DNA of 64,000 bases from Chitinophagaceae bacterium (GCA_024707305.1 JANPZZ010000018.1:124001-188000); one strand, 5' to 3'. Numbered from the stretch's first letter, positions 37,847 to 49,222 are shown. The notes: a model not told the origin generated them from the letters alone. Numbers and translations are program-made.

Positions 37847-40066
37847 ATGCGAAATATTTTAAAGTTTACCAGGACGGCTTTCCTGGTGCAGCTTCATACG
37901 CCCGTTTCTTGGCTGGTAGTGCTTGTATTCCTGGTTCAAACAGGCGTAATTTTCTGTGATAGCATGGATCAGTTTGTCAGGAACCAATTGTTGAAATACG
38001 GTACTGCCGACATTTCCTTTCAGCTTTTCTCATCGTCATCAAACGGTTTGTTTGTAAAAGTGCAAAGTTATCTCTACCTGTATGTGCCGCTTCTTACCAT
38101 GGGCATATTCAGCAGGGAATTCAGCACGGGTTCAATCAAACTCCTCTATTCATCGCCTGTTTCTAATTTCACGATTGTCCTGTCGAAGTTTCTTTCACTG
38201 GTGTTGATTGGCCTGGTGTTGATTGGGATATTACTCATCTATGTTGTGATTGCAATCCTGGTGATAGATGTTCCAGATACTGCTGCCATATTTTCAGGCT
38301 TGTTGGGTCTATTCCTGTTGCTGGTTTCGTATATCGCAATAGGTATGTTTATGTCGTCGCTTACATCCTATAGTGTGGTGGCAGCATTGGGCACATTGAT
38401 CGTTTTTGCAGTACTCAATTTTGCAGGCACCCTTTGGCAGGATGTTCCGGTGGTGCAGGATATCTGCTACTGGCTTGTATTAAAAGGAAGAGCAGATACA
38501 TTCATCAATGGAATGATCACCACCGAGGACTTGCTCTACTTCATTTTCGTTCCCGCAATGTTCCTTGCGTTCACTTATTGTGGTCTGCAGGCACATACCA
38601 ACAACAGGCCGTTGTTTCAAAAAATATTACGATATAGCGGCGTGTTTTTAATTACGGCATTGGTGGGTTTTATCAGCAGCAGGCCGTCGGTAAAAAAGTA
38701 CTTTGATCTTACTGAAACCAAACGCAACACACTTTCGCAGGCGAGTTTGAAAGTACTGAGTGGACTCGATAAAAAAGTCACGATTCATACTTATGTCAAT
38801 ATGCTTTACCAGGGTTTTCTGGTATTGCCTGTCGCCTATAAGACAGATGAAAAACGATTTGAACAATACCTGCGATTTAAACCAGAAACAGAACTGAAAT
38901 ATCATTACTATTCCAAACTGCCTGAGAACTCAGTGTATCGTAGCCGTTATCCGAAATTATCGGAAAATGATATCTACGATACATTGAAACTGATCAACGA
39001 CTGGAATGTGAAGTTGAAGCCCGTTGCTGAATTGCCACATCTTGAAATTCTGGAACAGGAGGACTATGCATTTCTCCGTGTATTAGAATATGAAGATGGA
39101 TCAACTGCAGTTGTTCGCACATTTAAAGACCTGATCAGGTTGCCAAAAGAACTGGAAATTTCCACCGGGTTCATGGGATTGTATGAGAAACCTGCAAGGA
39201 TTTCTGTTTACCAGAAAAACGGAGAGCGATCTTTGTACACCGAAAGAGGCGATGGAATTGGCACCGCACTTTCTGAGAAGACCTCCCGCACAGCGCTGGT
39301 GAACCTTGGGTTTAGTTGCGATGAAATTGATCCTTACCTGCCCATTCCTGAAACAACAGACATCCTGTTGATTGCAGACCCAACTGTCCCTTACACGGAT
39401 CAGACATTAGAATATATCGATGAATTCTTTGCCCGTGGTGGCCACGTGATGGTTCTTACAGAAAGCAAACAAAGTTCATGGATGAATGAATGGCTGAGCA
39501 AATACACCGTTACCATCGGTTCTGAAATCCTGTTGCAACAAAATCCCAAATTGAAGGATGAAGAGTTGATTGTTTATACCGCCGGTCCACAGGAGGAAAT
39601 GGGCCCGTATTATCAGTCAATGGGGGCTGCAGGACTTGGTGTGATAACACCCGGTGCGGCGGAAATCAGGATTGATTCCGCAAGTCCTTTCGAAGTGAAG
39701 AAACTATTGCAGCATACGGACACAACAGGAACGGTTCATACCACTGCAGTGGCGATCACACTTCCCGGAAAACCCGACGGACCAAAAATGTTGGTGATGT
39801 CGGATGCCGATTGGCTCACCAATGAAGAAATCAATAAACAAAGGAATGGTGTAAGAGCTGTAAATGCTTTGATGTTGAAAGCAACAATGGGATGGCTTTC
39901 CAATAATCATTATCCCATCAACATTGAGCGCCCGATTCCTTCCGACAGGAAATTAAATATTCAATCGGGCACCTGGAAAAAAGTACAGGCCGGCATACTC
40001 TACATTCTTCCACTTTTACTCGCCGGAGCCTTTGTATGGATTTTTGTACGAAGAAATCGAGTATAA
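37847..40066 (+). CDS. GldF-like permease fused to GldG-like auxiliary protein
   Basis: 739 residues. Residues 1-240 are an ABC-2 type permease with about six transmembrane helices (YLYVPLLTMGIFSREFSTGSIKLLYSSPVSNFTIVLSKF; LIVFAVLNFAGTLW). After a further helix (FLITALVGFISSRPSVKKYFDLTETKRNTLSQASLKVL) comes the large periplasmic ABC_transp_aux/GldG domain (EDYAFLRVLEYEDGSTAVV; IDEFFARGGHVMVLTES) and a C-terminal helix (ILYILPLLLAGAFVWIFVRRNRV). In Flavobacterium GldF and GldG are separate proteins; here they are one. Role in this SusCD locus is unknown; export or envelope energisation are possible. Confidence 0.88.
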   Translation: MRNILKFTRTAFLVQLHTPVSWLVVLVFLVQTGVIFCDSMDQFVRNQLLKYGTADISFQLFSSSSNGLFVKVQSYLYLYVPLLTMGIFSREFSTGSIKLLYSSPVSNFTIVLSKFLSLVLIGLVLIGILLIYVVIAILVIDVPDTAAIFSGLLGLFLLLVSYIAIGMFMSSLTSYSVVAALGTLIVFAVLNFAGTLWQDVPVVQDICYWLVLKGRADTFINGMITTEDLLYFIFVPAMFLAFTYCGLQAHTNNRPLFQKILRYSGVFLITALVGFISSRPSVKKYFDLTETKRNTLSQASLKVLSGLDKKVTIHTYVNMLYQGFLVLPVAYKTDEKRFEQYLRFKPETELKYHYYSKLPENSVYRSRYPKLSENDIYDTLKLINDWNVKLKPVAELPHLEILEQEDYAFLRVLEYEDGSTAVVRTFKDLIRLPKELEISTGFMGLYEKPARISVYQKNGERSLYTERGDGIGTALSEKTSRTALVNLGFSCDEIDPYLPIPETTDILLIADPTVPYTDQTLEYIDEFFARGGHVMVLTESKQSSWMNEWLSKYTVTIGSEILLQQNPKLKDEELIVYTAGPQEEMGPYYQSMGAAGLGVITPGAAEIRIDSASPFEVKKLLQHTDTTGTVHTTAVAITLPGKPDGPKMLVMSDADWLTNEEINKQRNGVRAVNALMLKATMGWLSNNHYPINIERPIPSDRKLNIQSGTWKKVQAGILYILPLLLAGAFVWIFVRRNRV

Positions 40067-40121
40067 TTCGATTTGCATTATCAACGTTTTCTCTAGTCTT
40101 AGTTTTAGTCGTAGTTGACAC

Positions 40122-40151
40122 ACCACCCCTGGATTTTGGGGTGGTTTTTTT
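40122..40151 (+). terminator. Terminator at the end of SusCD locus 1
   Basis: ACCACCCC-TGGATTTT-GGGGTGGT followed by T6. It lies between the convergent stops of the GldF/GldG fusion and the LLM oxidoreductase. Confidence 0.85.
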
Positions 40152-40159
40152 ATGCTATC

Positions 40160-41173
40160 TTATTTGCCGGAATTGATCTCCTGCATGATTTCTGCAAAGA
40201 GTTGAGCAGATTTGATTCGATCTTCGTGGTGATACATAGTAGAGGCGGCGATCAGTTCATCCACGCCAGTTTCATCTAAAAATACTTTTACCTGTTTTTT
40301 CACTGTTTGCTTACTTCCAACAAACGAGTATTTCAACATCTGGTGTACACTGGGATGTTGAAGTATTTGTTTGAGGTCGTCGGTTAAATCGGTTGGCGGT
40401 TGCAGCGGCTCCGATTTACCTGTTAAAACGCCGAGGAACATCCTGATGAGTGATGTAAAAATGCGATTGGCTTCCTCGTCGGTATCGGCAACAATTACAT
40501 TTACACCCGCCATGATGTAGGGTTCAAACAATACATCGGATGGTTGAAATTCGCTGCGGTAGATATCTAAAGCGCTGAACAAATGTGTTGTTGCGAAATG
40601 GCTGGCAAATGCGTAGGGCAATCCTTTTGCTGCTGCCAGGTGGGCACTGTCGGTACTTGAGCCCAGGATAACAATGGGAACGTTCTGACCTTCTGCAATA
40701 GCAGCCCTTACACGAGTAGTTTTATTTTCTACGGAAAAATAGTTTTCTATTTTTTCAACTTCCGCCGGGAATGAATGTGCTGCCATCATAAAATCGGAGC
40801 GAATAGCCTGTGCGGTGATCTGGTCGGTTCCCGGCGCCCTGCCAAGCCCCAGGTCGATGCGGTTTGGATATAGATGAGCAAGTGTTCCGAATTGTTCGGC
40901 GATGATCAACGGCGAATGATTGGGAAGCATGATGCCCCCCGAGCCCACGCGAATGCGGCTCGTATTTTCAGCCACATATCCGATCAGAATAGATGTGGCA
41001 CTGCTGCCGATGGCCTCGGAATTGTGGTGCTCCGCAAACCAAAAGCGATTGTAGCCGCTCGCTTCCGCCGCTTTGGCAAGATCCAGCGAGTTGTTGAGTG
41101 TCTGTTTAAAACTGTTTCCCTGCGATACAATTGCCAGCTCAAGGATGGAGTAGGCTACCCTGTTCTTCTTCAT
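40160..41173 (-). CDS. LLM-class flavin-dependent oxidoreductase (MsnO8-like)
   Basis: A luciferase-like TIM-barrel monooxygenase using reduced FMN. Family text: YSILELAIVSQG near the start, AKAAEASGYNRFWFAEHHN, VGSGGIMLPNHSPLIIAEQFGTLAHLYPNRIDLGLGRAPGTD and YAFASHFA. 337 residues, typical. No partner gene; substrate unknown. Cytoplasmic. Confidence 0.9.
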   Translation of the reverse strand: MKKNRVAYSILELAIVSQGNSFKQTLNNSLDLAKAAEASGYNRFWFAEHHNSEAIGSSATSILIGYVAENTSRIRVGSGGIMLPNHSPLIIAEQFGTLAHLYPNRIDLGLGRAPGTDQITAQAIRSDFMMAAHSFPAEVEKIENYFSVENKTTRVRAAIAEGQNVPIVILGSSTDSAHLAAAKGLPYAFASHFATTHLFSALDIYRSEFQPSDVLFEPYIMAGVNVIVADTDEEANRIFTSLIRMFLGVLTGKSEPLQPPTDLTDDLKQILQHPSVHQMLKYSFVGSKQTVKKQVKVFLDETGVDELIAASTMYHHEDRIKSAQLFAEIMQEINSGK

Positions 41174-41249
41174 CTTCCAAGTTATTAGTGAAAACGGCCT
41201 GTCGACCGATTATGAAATGATATTACAATTGAGAAGGCAATTGGTTGAG

Positions 41250-41455
41250 AAAAATGTGGAAATGTGACAATGTGACAATTGGGAAATGAGGGAATATTTA
41301 TGCGAATGCCCAATTTTCATTGCGCAAAAATCTGCGTATAAATCAGTGCAGATCTGAGTGAACCCCTTTTCCGTTAGTAGGTTGCTGTAACATGGTGGAG
41401 GTTTCACACAGATTTACACGGATTTGGACACAGATTGCACAGAATCTGTGTAGCA
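41250..41455. repeat. TCATTTCC-type repeat and CACAGATTTACAC element, copy 1
   Basis: 41252-41292 holds AAATGTGGAAATGTGAC units. From 41358 to 41406 lies a core bounded by GTGAAcCC and GGTTTCAC, enclosing CCGTTAGTAGGTTG and TGTAACATGGTGG. It is followed by CACAGATTTACACGGATTTGGACACAGATT. The core is nearly identical to that at 57691-57739. The track ORFs at 41210 and 41343 translate these repeats. No gene is seen in 41174-41578. Confidence 0.75.
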
Positions 41456-41578
41456 TTTTACCAATATCTTGTAAGAAATTATCACAACCGAATAAACAAT
41501 AATTCTCACGCTCTATTATTTGACAAAAAAATAGTTTTTCAATACATTTAATTTTCATTTCTCTTTTAATGTTAAGGC

Positions 41579-42169
41579 TTGCCTGAGAATCGTTTCCATA
41601 CAAATGATACACAATTCTTATTCCAGAAATTAGCGCATGGAGATGAAACGGCTTATACAGCGTTGTTCCACCTGTTCACGCCGCGGCTGATTCCATACAT
41701 GATAAAAATCACTCGTGATGAACAACTGGCAAAAGAATTATTGCAGGAAACATTTTTAAAACTTTGGACAAACCGGTTAGACCTTCTACAGGTTCGTGAA
41801 CCTACCGCATGGCTGTTTCGAATTGCAGCTAATAATTGCTACATGTACCTCCGAACGCAGGCCAACAGGTTAAAAATTCTCGATCAACTTCCGAACATTG
41901 ATACAGAAAACCACGATGTGGCGCAATACGCAGAAGGCAAAGAGCTACAGAACATTATCCGTAAGGCGATCGAAAAACTTCCCCAGCGTCGCCGACAGAT
42001 TTTTCAAATGAAAACTGAAGAGGGATATAGTATCCAACAGATTTCCGAAGCGCTTGGCATTTCGGCCCAAACAGTTAAGAATGAAATCGGCATTGCGCGT
42101 AAATCAGTACATATTTATTTGCAAAAAAGATCTCGGCATTTTCGCGGCCCTTTTGCTGCTGTTGTCTGA
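41579..42169 (+). CDS. FecI-type ECF RNA polymerase sigma factor (locus 2)
   Basis: 196 residues from a TTG start. Region 2: ETAYTALFHLFTPRLIPYMIKITRDEQLAKELLQETFLKLWTNR; region 4: LPQRRRQIFQMKTEEGYSIQQISEALGISAQTVKNEI. It is followed after 125 bases by an anti-sigma gene and belongs to the second SusCD locus. The intervening gap holds an A8 run and a CCGG-rich stretch. Confidence 0.92.
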   Translation: MPENRFHTNDTQFLFQKLAHGDETAYTALFHLFTPRLIPYMIKITRDEQLAKELLQETFLKLWTNRLDLLQVREPTAWLFRIAANNCYMYLRTQANRLKILDQLPNIDTENHDVAQYAEGKELQNIIRKAIEKLPQRRRQIFQMKTEEGYSIQQISEALGISAQTVKNEIGIARKSVHIYLQKRSRHFRGPFAAVV

Positions 42170-42294
42170 CTGTTAATATGCAAATCTTATTGTTGTTTTA
42201 TAAGGCCGGTGTTTAAACTCGAAAAAAAATTCCGGGCCGGACAGTACTTTTTGTATTCTCAATCATCATTCATCATTATAACCAGGATTATCGC

Positions 42295-43491
42295 ATGGAA
42301 GAACGTTTAGGACGATTATTAAAAGGGTATCTCGACGATAGCCTGACAACTTCGGAAGAAGAAGAGCTCTTTGATCTCCTGCGCTCGGATAAGGAGGAGG
42401 AAGCATGGGTCAACATCATCGAAAAAATGATGGCTAATGAACCGGCAATGGCCTCATACGATCCTTCAAAGTGGGAACCGGTTGTAGACGAACTTAAAAG
42501 AAGAAATGCGGATCGGGCACCCGTCGTAAAAATGAAATCACAGCGCCGTTTTACCTGGTGGGCCGCTGCTGCAGCAGTGCTACTCATCGCCGGATATATC
42601 GGATTACAGACCCATAATGTACAGGGTCCGATGGCCGATACGCCAACGCCTGTCATTCATGACCTGCCGCCCGGTTCTAATAAGGCAGTGCTCACAACCT
42701 CCGATGGAAGCACAATCATACTGGACGATGCGTCGATCGGAGTATTGTCGAAAGAAGGAAATACGGAAGTGGTAAAACTCGCAGATGGACAACTAGCCTA
42801 TAAAACCGGGAAGGACGCAACAGATGCGATTAGTTACAATACGATGAGCACGCCGCGTGGGGGGCAATATCAGTTAATACTCCCCGACGGTACCGCCGTT
42901 TGGCTGAATGCAGCTTCTTCTATTACTTATCCAACTGCATTCGCAGGAGATAAACGGGTTGTAAGTATAACAGGTGAAGCCTATTTTGAAGTAGCCAGCC
43001 AGATGAACAAATCCGGAAAGTCAAAACTTCCATTTATTGTTGAAATAAAAGATTTGAATACCTCTATCGAAGTATTGGGTACGCACTTTAATGTGAATGC
43101 TTATACCGACGAACCATCGATCAAAACCACATTGCTGGAAGGCGCTGTAAAGGTTTCGAGTGCAGGCATCAGCGAAAAATTAGGTCCGGGACAGCAAACG
43201 CAAACTTTCAGAGATGGACGAATGAAATTTCTGGGAAAAGTAAATACGAAAGAAGCAGTCGCCTGGAAAAACGGTGGATTTTATTTTGATGGAGCGGATA
43301 TCCAGACAATCATGCGTCAGATTGAACGATGGTATAATGTGACGGTGAAGTTTAATGGAGATATTCCGCAGGGACATTATAAAGGACAGCCATCCAGAAA
43401 TCTGTCATTATCGAAAATGTTGCAGGTGTTGAAATATAGTGGACTGAAATACGAAATTGAAGGAACGACGATCACCATATTGGAAGACTAA
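42295..43491 (+). CDS. FecR-family anti-sigma factor (locus 2)
   Basis: 398 residues and intact. Cytoplasmic N-terminus (RLLKGYLDDSLTTSEEEELFDLL), transmembrane helix (FTWWAAAAAVLLIAGYIGL), FecR domain (LILPDGTAVWLNAASSITYPTAFAGDKRVVSITGEAYFEVA; LGTHFNVNAYTDE) and C-terminal segment (IMRQIERWYNVTVKFNGDIPQGHYKGQPSRNLSLSKMLQVL). Transduces the signal from the STN domain of the downstream SusC to the sigma factor. Confidence 0.93.
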   Translation: MEERLGRLLKGYLDDSLTTSEEEELFDLLRSDKEEEAWVNIIEKMMANEPAMASYDPSKWEPVVDELKRRNADRAPVVKMKSQRRFTWWAAAAAVLLIAGYIGLQTHNVQGPMADTPTPVIHDLPPGSNKAVLTTSDGSTIILDDASIGVLSKEGNTEVVKLADGQLAYKTGKDATDAISYNTMSTPRGGQYQLILPDGTAVWLNAASSITYPTAFAGDKRVVSITGEAYFEVASQMNKSGKSKLPFIVEIKDLNTSIEVLGTHFNVNAYTDEPSIKTTLLEGAVKVSSAGISEKLGPGQQTQTFRDGRMKFLGKVNTKEAVAWKNGGFYFDGADIQTIMRQIERWYNVTVKFNGDIPQGHYKGQPSRNLSLSKMLQVLKYSGLKYEIEGTTITILED

Positions 43492-43576
43492 AAAAAGGAG
43501 GAAAATGAACTAATATTTTGTCCGAATGCATACTGTTCAGAAATATTTTATGAACAGTATCAGTTGGTTTAATCTG

Positions 43577-43613
43577 AAAAAAAATGCCGGAAGCGTTGGA
43601 AGCACTTCCGGCA
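43577..43613 (-). terminator. A8 tract plus hairpin at the fecR-susC junction (locus 2)
   Basis: A8 followed by TGCCGGAAG ... CTTCCGGCA, a perfect 9-bp stem with an 11-nt loop. On the minus strand it is a hairpin followed by T8. Same position and layout as at 29640 and 60660. Confidence 0.6.
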
Positions 43614-43704
43614 GGTAATTACTGTAACAATAATTACATCGGGTTAACCCAAAAAATACAATTCTAGCGAAACTGCTTATTAGATAACCCAACACTACAA
43701 AAGT

Positions 43705-46700
43705 ATGCAAACTAACGCTCTTTGTAAGGGGAATGATTATGCCATATTGAATGCGCCACTGCCCCCTGCCGGCAGACCAGTAATCAGGCTCCGCAACATC
43801 ACCAAAACTTTGCTTGTCATGAAACTCACTGTGCTCTTTCTCGTCATAAGCATGATGACCGCCAGCGCCCGGGGATTTTCACAGGGAATCAGTATTTCCG
43901 GGAAGAATATTCCAATTGAGAAGGCTTTTCAGACGATCGAAAGTCAAACCGATTTTACGTTTTACTATAAGATCGAAATACTACAGAATCTGAAAGTCTC
44001 CGTGAATCTTAAAAACGCGAGGCTCGAAACGGCGTTAGCTGAACTACTGAAGGATCAGCCACTCACCTACCATATAATCGATAAGAACATTGTAGTTAAC
44101 CTCAAGCAACGTGGTGCGCCCACCACTACGCCTGAGTTACCCAGCATTCCCTTTGCTATAATTATAACCGGTCGTGTAACATCCGAAGATAATACGCCGC
44201 TGCACGGCGTAAGCATCACCATAAAGGGTACGGATGCCGGAACAACGACAGACGAGTTCGGCACCTACCGCATTTCCGTTCCTTCCGAAGAATCGATCCT
44301 CGTGTATAGTATGGTCGGCTATACACAACAGGAAACCAAAGTGGGCAAACGGACTTCGATACCCATTAAACTGAAGGTCTCGGATAAAGAGATGGACCGG
44401 GTCGTTGTGATTGGTTATGGCGAATCAAGAAAAAGGAGATTTAACAGGTTCCGTTGCCCAGGCAGATGTAAAAGAAATGAGCAAAGCTCCGGTTCCAACT
44501 TTTGATCAGGCGCTGGCAGGTCGTATTGCCGGTGTGCAGGTTTCGGGAAATGACGGACAGCCCGGTGTGGCAAACACGCTCGTGATCAGGGGTAATAACT
44601 CTCTGACACAATCCAACGAGCCGCTCTACGTAATCGATGGATATCCCATCGAATCATTTGAAGATTTACCGATCAGCCCGTCCGATATTGAATCCATTCA
44701 GGTATTAAAGGATGCATCGGCAACATCTATCTACGGCTCGCGCGGTGCGAATGGCGTTGTTATTATCACCACAAAAAAAGGCGTCGCGGGGAAACCTGCT
44801 ATTTCGGTCAATACTTATTACGGCGTGCAGAAAGTTGCGAAGCGAATGGAAATGATGTCGCCCTACGAGTTTGTGAAATACGAAAATGAATTAAATCCGG
44901 CAACTACAGAGCGAATTTATTTGCAGGAACGTACACTGGAAGATTACAAAAATATTAAGGGTTATAATCTTCAAAACGAACTCTTCCAGTCGGCCCCCAT
45001 TTTCAATGCAGATATCGGTTTTCGCGGAGGTAATGACGGTACACAATATTCTGTTTTCACAAACATCTTAAGATCCGAAGGCGTGATCATTAATTCAGGG
45101 TATAATCGTCTTCAGGGAAAATTCAGTTTATCACAACAACTGAGTAAGAATATTAAAGGTTATATCAATACCACATTTACAAAGTCTAAAACTGACGGGT
45201 CTATTATTTCTGAAAATACGGGCGGTATTGCAAGCTTGAGTAAAATTTATAGCACATTGGGTTATAGACCCGTAAATGGCACCGAAGACGGGCCCGATTT
45301 AACGGAAGAATTTTATGACCCCGTGGTACTCGACGAAACACCAACAGACTACCGCGTGAATCCTGTGATTTCATCCCGCAATGAAATTAATAGCCGCATC
45401 CTGACCAGTACCGTAATCAATGGTTATTTCGACTTCAAATTGAGTAAAAACCTGTTGTTGAAAATCAGAGGTGGCCTCACCGAAAACTCTATGAACAGGG
45501 AATCGTTCTACAACTCAAAAACACAGAAAGGGAACCCCAATTATCCCACTTCACAGGGGACAACCGGCGCAGTTTCTGAGTTAAAAACGCAGAACTGGCT
45601 CAATGAAAACACATTGAGTTACACTACCAAAATCAATAAACATAAAATCAATGCACTTGCTGGTTTTACGATGCAGGAAAACCGGTTGTTTTATTCCGGA
45701 TTTGAAGCCAGCTTTATTGAAGACGAGTCGATGGGCATTGATGGAATTGATCTGAGTGCGACCCTGACTCCAACGGTTTACAAAAAAAGAATGGGGTCTT
45801 GCATCTTTCCTGGGTCGCGTAAATTATACGTATAAGGACAAATTTCTGCTGACGGCCAGTTTCCGTACGGATGGCTCTTCAAAATTCCGGGGAGAAAATC
45901 AATGGGGATATTTTCCATCAGGCGCTTTTGCGTGGGTAGTAACGAAAGAAAAATTCATGAAAAAGATCCGGCCGATTTCGGATCTGAAATTTCGCGTGAG
46001 TTATGGAACCACCGGCAACAACCGGGTAGATGAATATGCTACTTATTCAGGCGTAATTTTTCCGTTCACCGCACATTATTCATTTAATAATGGTACCCCC
46101 ATCAGAGGTGCTTCGCTCCGTACCAGCGCCGGTACAACCGATTTACGTTGGGAAACGACTACGCAATTCAATACCGGCATTGATCTGAATTTGCTGAACG
46201 ACCGCATCAACCTGGTTTTCGATTACTACAACAAAACAACAGACGATCTCTTATTAAACGCGAATCTTCCTTATACGAGTGGTTATCTCAATGCCTTTCA
46301 GAACATCGGAAGTGTAAGGAACCAGGGCCTTGAGTTTACATTGCAAACACAAAATATTAAACGTAAAAATTTCACCTGGAATACGTCGTTTAATATCAGC
46401 TTTAATAAAAATAAAGTTTTAAAACTGCAAGACGATCAGGCCTACAGGTTGTCAACTGTTCCATTCGCAGGCGGGTTTACCAACATCGCCCCATATATAG
46501 CCAAAGTAGGCGAACCCATGGGATTAATGTATGGCGCAGTTGCCGACGGACTGTACCAGTACAGCGATTTTGACCAATTGCCAAATGGAACTTATGTGCT
46601 GAAAGATGGTATACCCGACAACGGTCGTACGCGTAACACCATTCAGCCAGGCGATATGAAGTTCATCGACCAGAACAATGATGGAACGATCAACTCTGAA

Positions 46701-47226
46701 GATTACACAGTTATCGGTAACGGAAACCCACTCCATATCGGCGGCATGCTCAACAACTTTACATTTGGCGATTTCGATCTGAGCATTTTCCTGCAATGGT
46801 CATATGGAAATGATATCGTGAATGCCAACAAACTTTATTTTGAAGAGAATACATTACAGCTCTACAACTTCAACCTGTACGCTTCTGCGGCTAACCGATG
46901 GACTCCTGAAAATCAAAACACAAATATCCCGCGTGCCCGCCACGTATCACCAAGTATCTATCATTCTAACATAATTGAAGATGGATCTTACCTGCGTTTC
47001 AAAACAATCTCACTGGGATATCAACTTCCGGCAAAACTGATTCGCCGTGTAAATATGAAAGCTGCACGGGCTTACCTGTCGGTACAAAAACCTACTAACG
47101 ATTACCGGTTATTCAGGCGTCGATCCGGAAGTGTCAACCCGCAATTCTGCTTTGACTCCTGGATTTGATTGGTCGGCCTACCCGAGAGCAAGAACAGTTA
47201 CCGTTGGTTTAAATGTATCATTCTAA
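43705..47226 (+). CDS. SusC/RagA TonB-dependent transporter with STN domain (locus 2), three frameshifts
   Basis: A long basic N-region precedes the signal peptide (MKLTVLFLVISMMTASARGFSQ), then STN (ISISGKNIPIEKAFQTIESQTDFTFYYK), the regulatory-like domain (ITGRVTSEDNTPLHGVSITIKGTDAGTTTDEFGTYRI), plug (LVIRGNNSLTQSNEPLYVIDGYPIESFEDLPISPSDIESIQVLKDASATSIYGSRGANGVVIITTKKG) and barrel ending TVTVGLNVSF. Breaks near 44430 (A5, one too many), 45785 (A7, one too many) and 47088 (A5, one too many: QNLLTITGYSGVDPEV follows). About 1170 residues when joined. Confidence 0.92.
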
Positions 47227-47238
47227 ATTTTTATCATC

Positions 47239-49093
47239 ATGACAAATAAAATATATTTTGTTATCATACTGGTGTTATTTTCCGGATGTAAAAAATTCCT
47301 GGAAAAGCTACCCAGCGATTTCGTGAGCCCTGATGGTTATTACAAAACGGCTGGAGAACTTGAAACAGCCCTGATTGGCGTTTACGACATGTTGAGCCAG
47401 GAATATATGTACGGAAAATGGTACCAGTTGGAACTGGCTGTTGGCACTGACGAAACGTATAAGAATGGCCAGCAGGCTGCTGGTTCTTCTGCTACTTATC
47501 AGCATGCACCATCGAATACTTATGTTCAGAATCTTTGGCGTTACCTGTATTTTGGGATTGAACGCGCGAATAATCTGATTGCGAGTATCAATAAGCCGAC
47601 GATGGATGAAGAACGCCGAAAACATATACTGGGTGAAGCGTTGTTTTTGCGTGCGTACTACTATTTCGTGCTCGTGACGCACTATGGCGATGTACCGTTA
47701 AAGTTGGAACCCACTGCTTCATTTAATAATACCGACATCGCGCGTACAGATTCACGAATTGTTTATGAACAAATCATCAAGGACATGAAAGAAGCCGAAG
47801 TCCTACTGGCGGATCAACGCGCCACACAAATTGGATTTGGCGGAAAAGTAAGTTTAACAGCCGTGCAGGGAATACTTGCAAGAGTTTATCTGCATATGGC
47901 CGGTGCGCCACTGAATGATCACCAGAAATATGCCGATGCGAAAGATTATGCTTTCAAAGTGATCAGTTCAGGTGAACACGCATTAAATCCCAGCTTTGAA
48001 CAAATATTTATCAACTATGCCCAGGACCTGTACGATGTAAAAGAAACCATCTGGGAAGCCGAAAATTGGGGCAACCGCTACAACTCTTATGTTGAAACCG
48101 GACAACTTGGTAGCATTTCCGGCCCGGTTGCAGGTGATCCTGAAATCGGAAAAAGTGGTGGAAATATCAGAATCACCGGGTTGTTGTTTAAAACATATGA
48201 AGCAGATTCCAGCACCACAACCACATTGCGCTATTCGCCCGATTTGAGACGCGACTGGACCTGTGTACAGTATACGTATGGCACTGCTGCAAGTAACCCC
48301 AACTGGAACCGGACTGCTACTACTGGTATTTATGATATGGGAATGGGAAAATGGAAACGTGAATTTGAAACATTAACTCCCAAGAATCCTACCTATACCC
48401 CGCAAAATTTTCCCCTACTTCGTTTCTCCGATGTTTTATTGATGTATGCCGAAGCAGAAAATGAAATTAGTCCTCTTTCGCAAAGCGCAATCGATGCGGT
48501 AAATCTGGTGAGAAGCAGGGCATACGGAAAAAATGCAGGCTGGTAATCACATCAAAGAGATAACGGTTACTGCTGGTGGTACCGGTTATGTTACTGCAAC
48601 ACCTCCCAAGGTGGTGATATCAGGTGGCGGGGGAACAGGAGCCGATGCAGTTGCTGTTGTTTCTGGAGGCCGGGTTACACAGATAGTAATGACCAGGCAT
48701 GGTAAAAATTATACTTCTGCGCCAACCGTTAGCTTCACAGCGGCAAGTGGATCTGGTGCGGTTGCCACCGCTGTGTTGATTAACCCGCAGGATGCAAACT
48801 CGGACCTGAAAGCAGAAGACCTGGTTTCACAGGAGAGTCTGCGCAACGCCATCAAACGTGAACGCATGCTGGAATTTGCCGGAGAATGTTTACGCAAACA
48901 AGATCTCATCCGTTGGGGTGATCTGATCTCAAGATTACAACTTGCTGCCAGCGACATCAAACAAAATGCACCAAGTGGCAGACTGTATACATCACAAACC
49001 GGTGACAATGTTTCTCCACGTGACGTGTTGTTGCCCATTCCGGAATACGATCTGAATTTAAACAAACTACTTACACCCAATCCGGGTTGGTAA
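47239..49093 (+). CDS. SusD/RagB lipoprotein with inserted GGxGY repeat domain (locus 2), one frameshift
   Basis: Lipobox [21 protein letters not shown] and SusD helices ([62 protein letters not shown]). After VRSRAYGK the frame changes in an A6 run near 48533. An unusual ~75-residue segment follows ([59 protein letters not shown]), then normal SusD text resumes ([51 protein letters not shown]). The segment is made of repeats of the kind seen in phage and surface proteins. About 617 residues when joined, longer than usual. Confidence 0.88.
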
Positions 49094-49099
49094 GAGAGT

Positions 49100-49159
49100 A
49101 AGCCCTTTTTTGTTGGTAAAATACCTGCGTCGGTTTTCCGCCGACGCAGGACAGGGCTT
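49100..49159 (+). terminator. Strong intercistronic hairpin after susD (locus 2)
   Basis: CCTGCGTCGG-TTTTCCG-CCGACGCAGG (49124-49150), enclosed by a weaker outer AAGCCCT/AGGGCTT stem. There is no clear T-tract, so it may be a partial terminator or an RNA-stability element that lowers expression of the genes after susCD. Confidence 0.5.
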
Positions 49160-49222
49160 CTATTACCAGTTATGTAAATCAAACTTAAATAAATCCCTGT
49201 TCTCGACTTTTAAATTTCGTTT

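Noticed and set aside
41210-41612. Track ORFs at 41210 and 41343
   Set aside because: They start within the dispersed CACAGATT element, and the similar N-terminus of the ORF at 57443 comes from the shared repeat core, not from protein homology.
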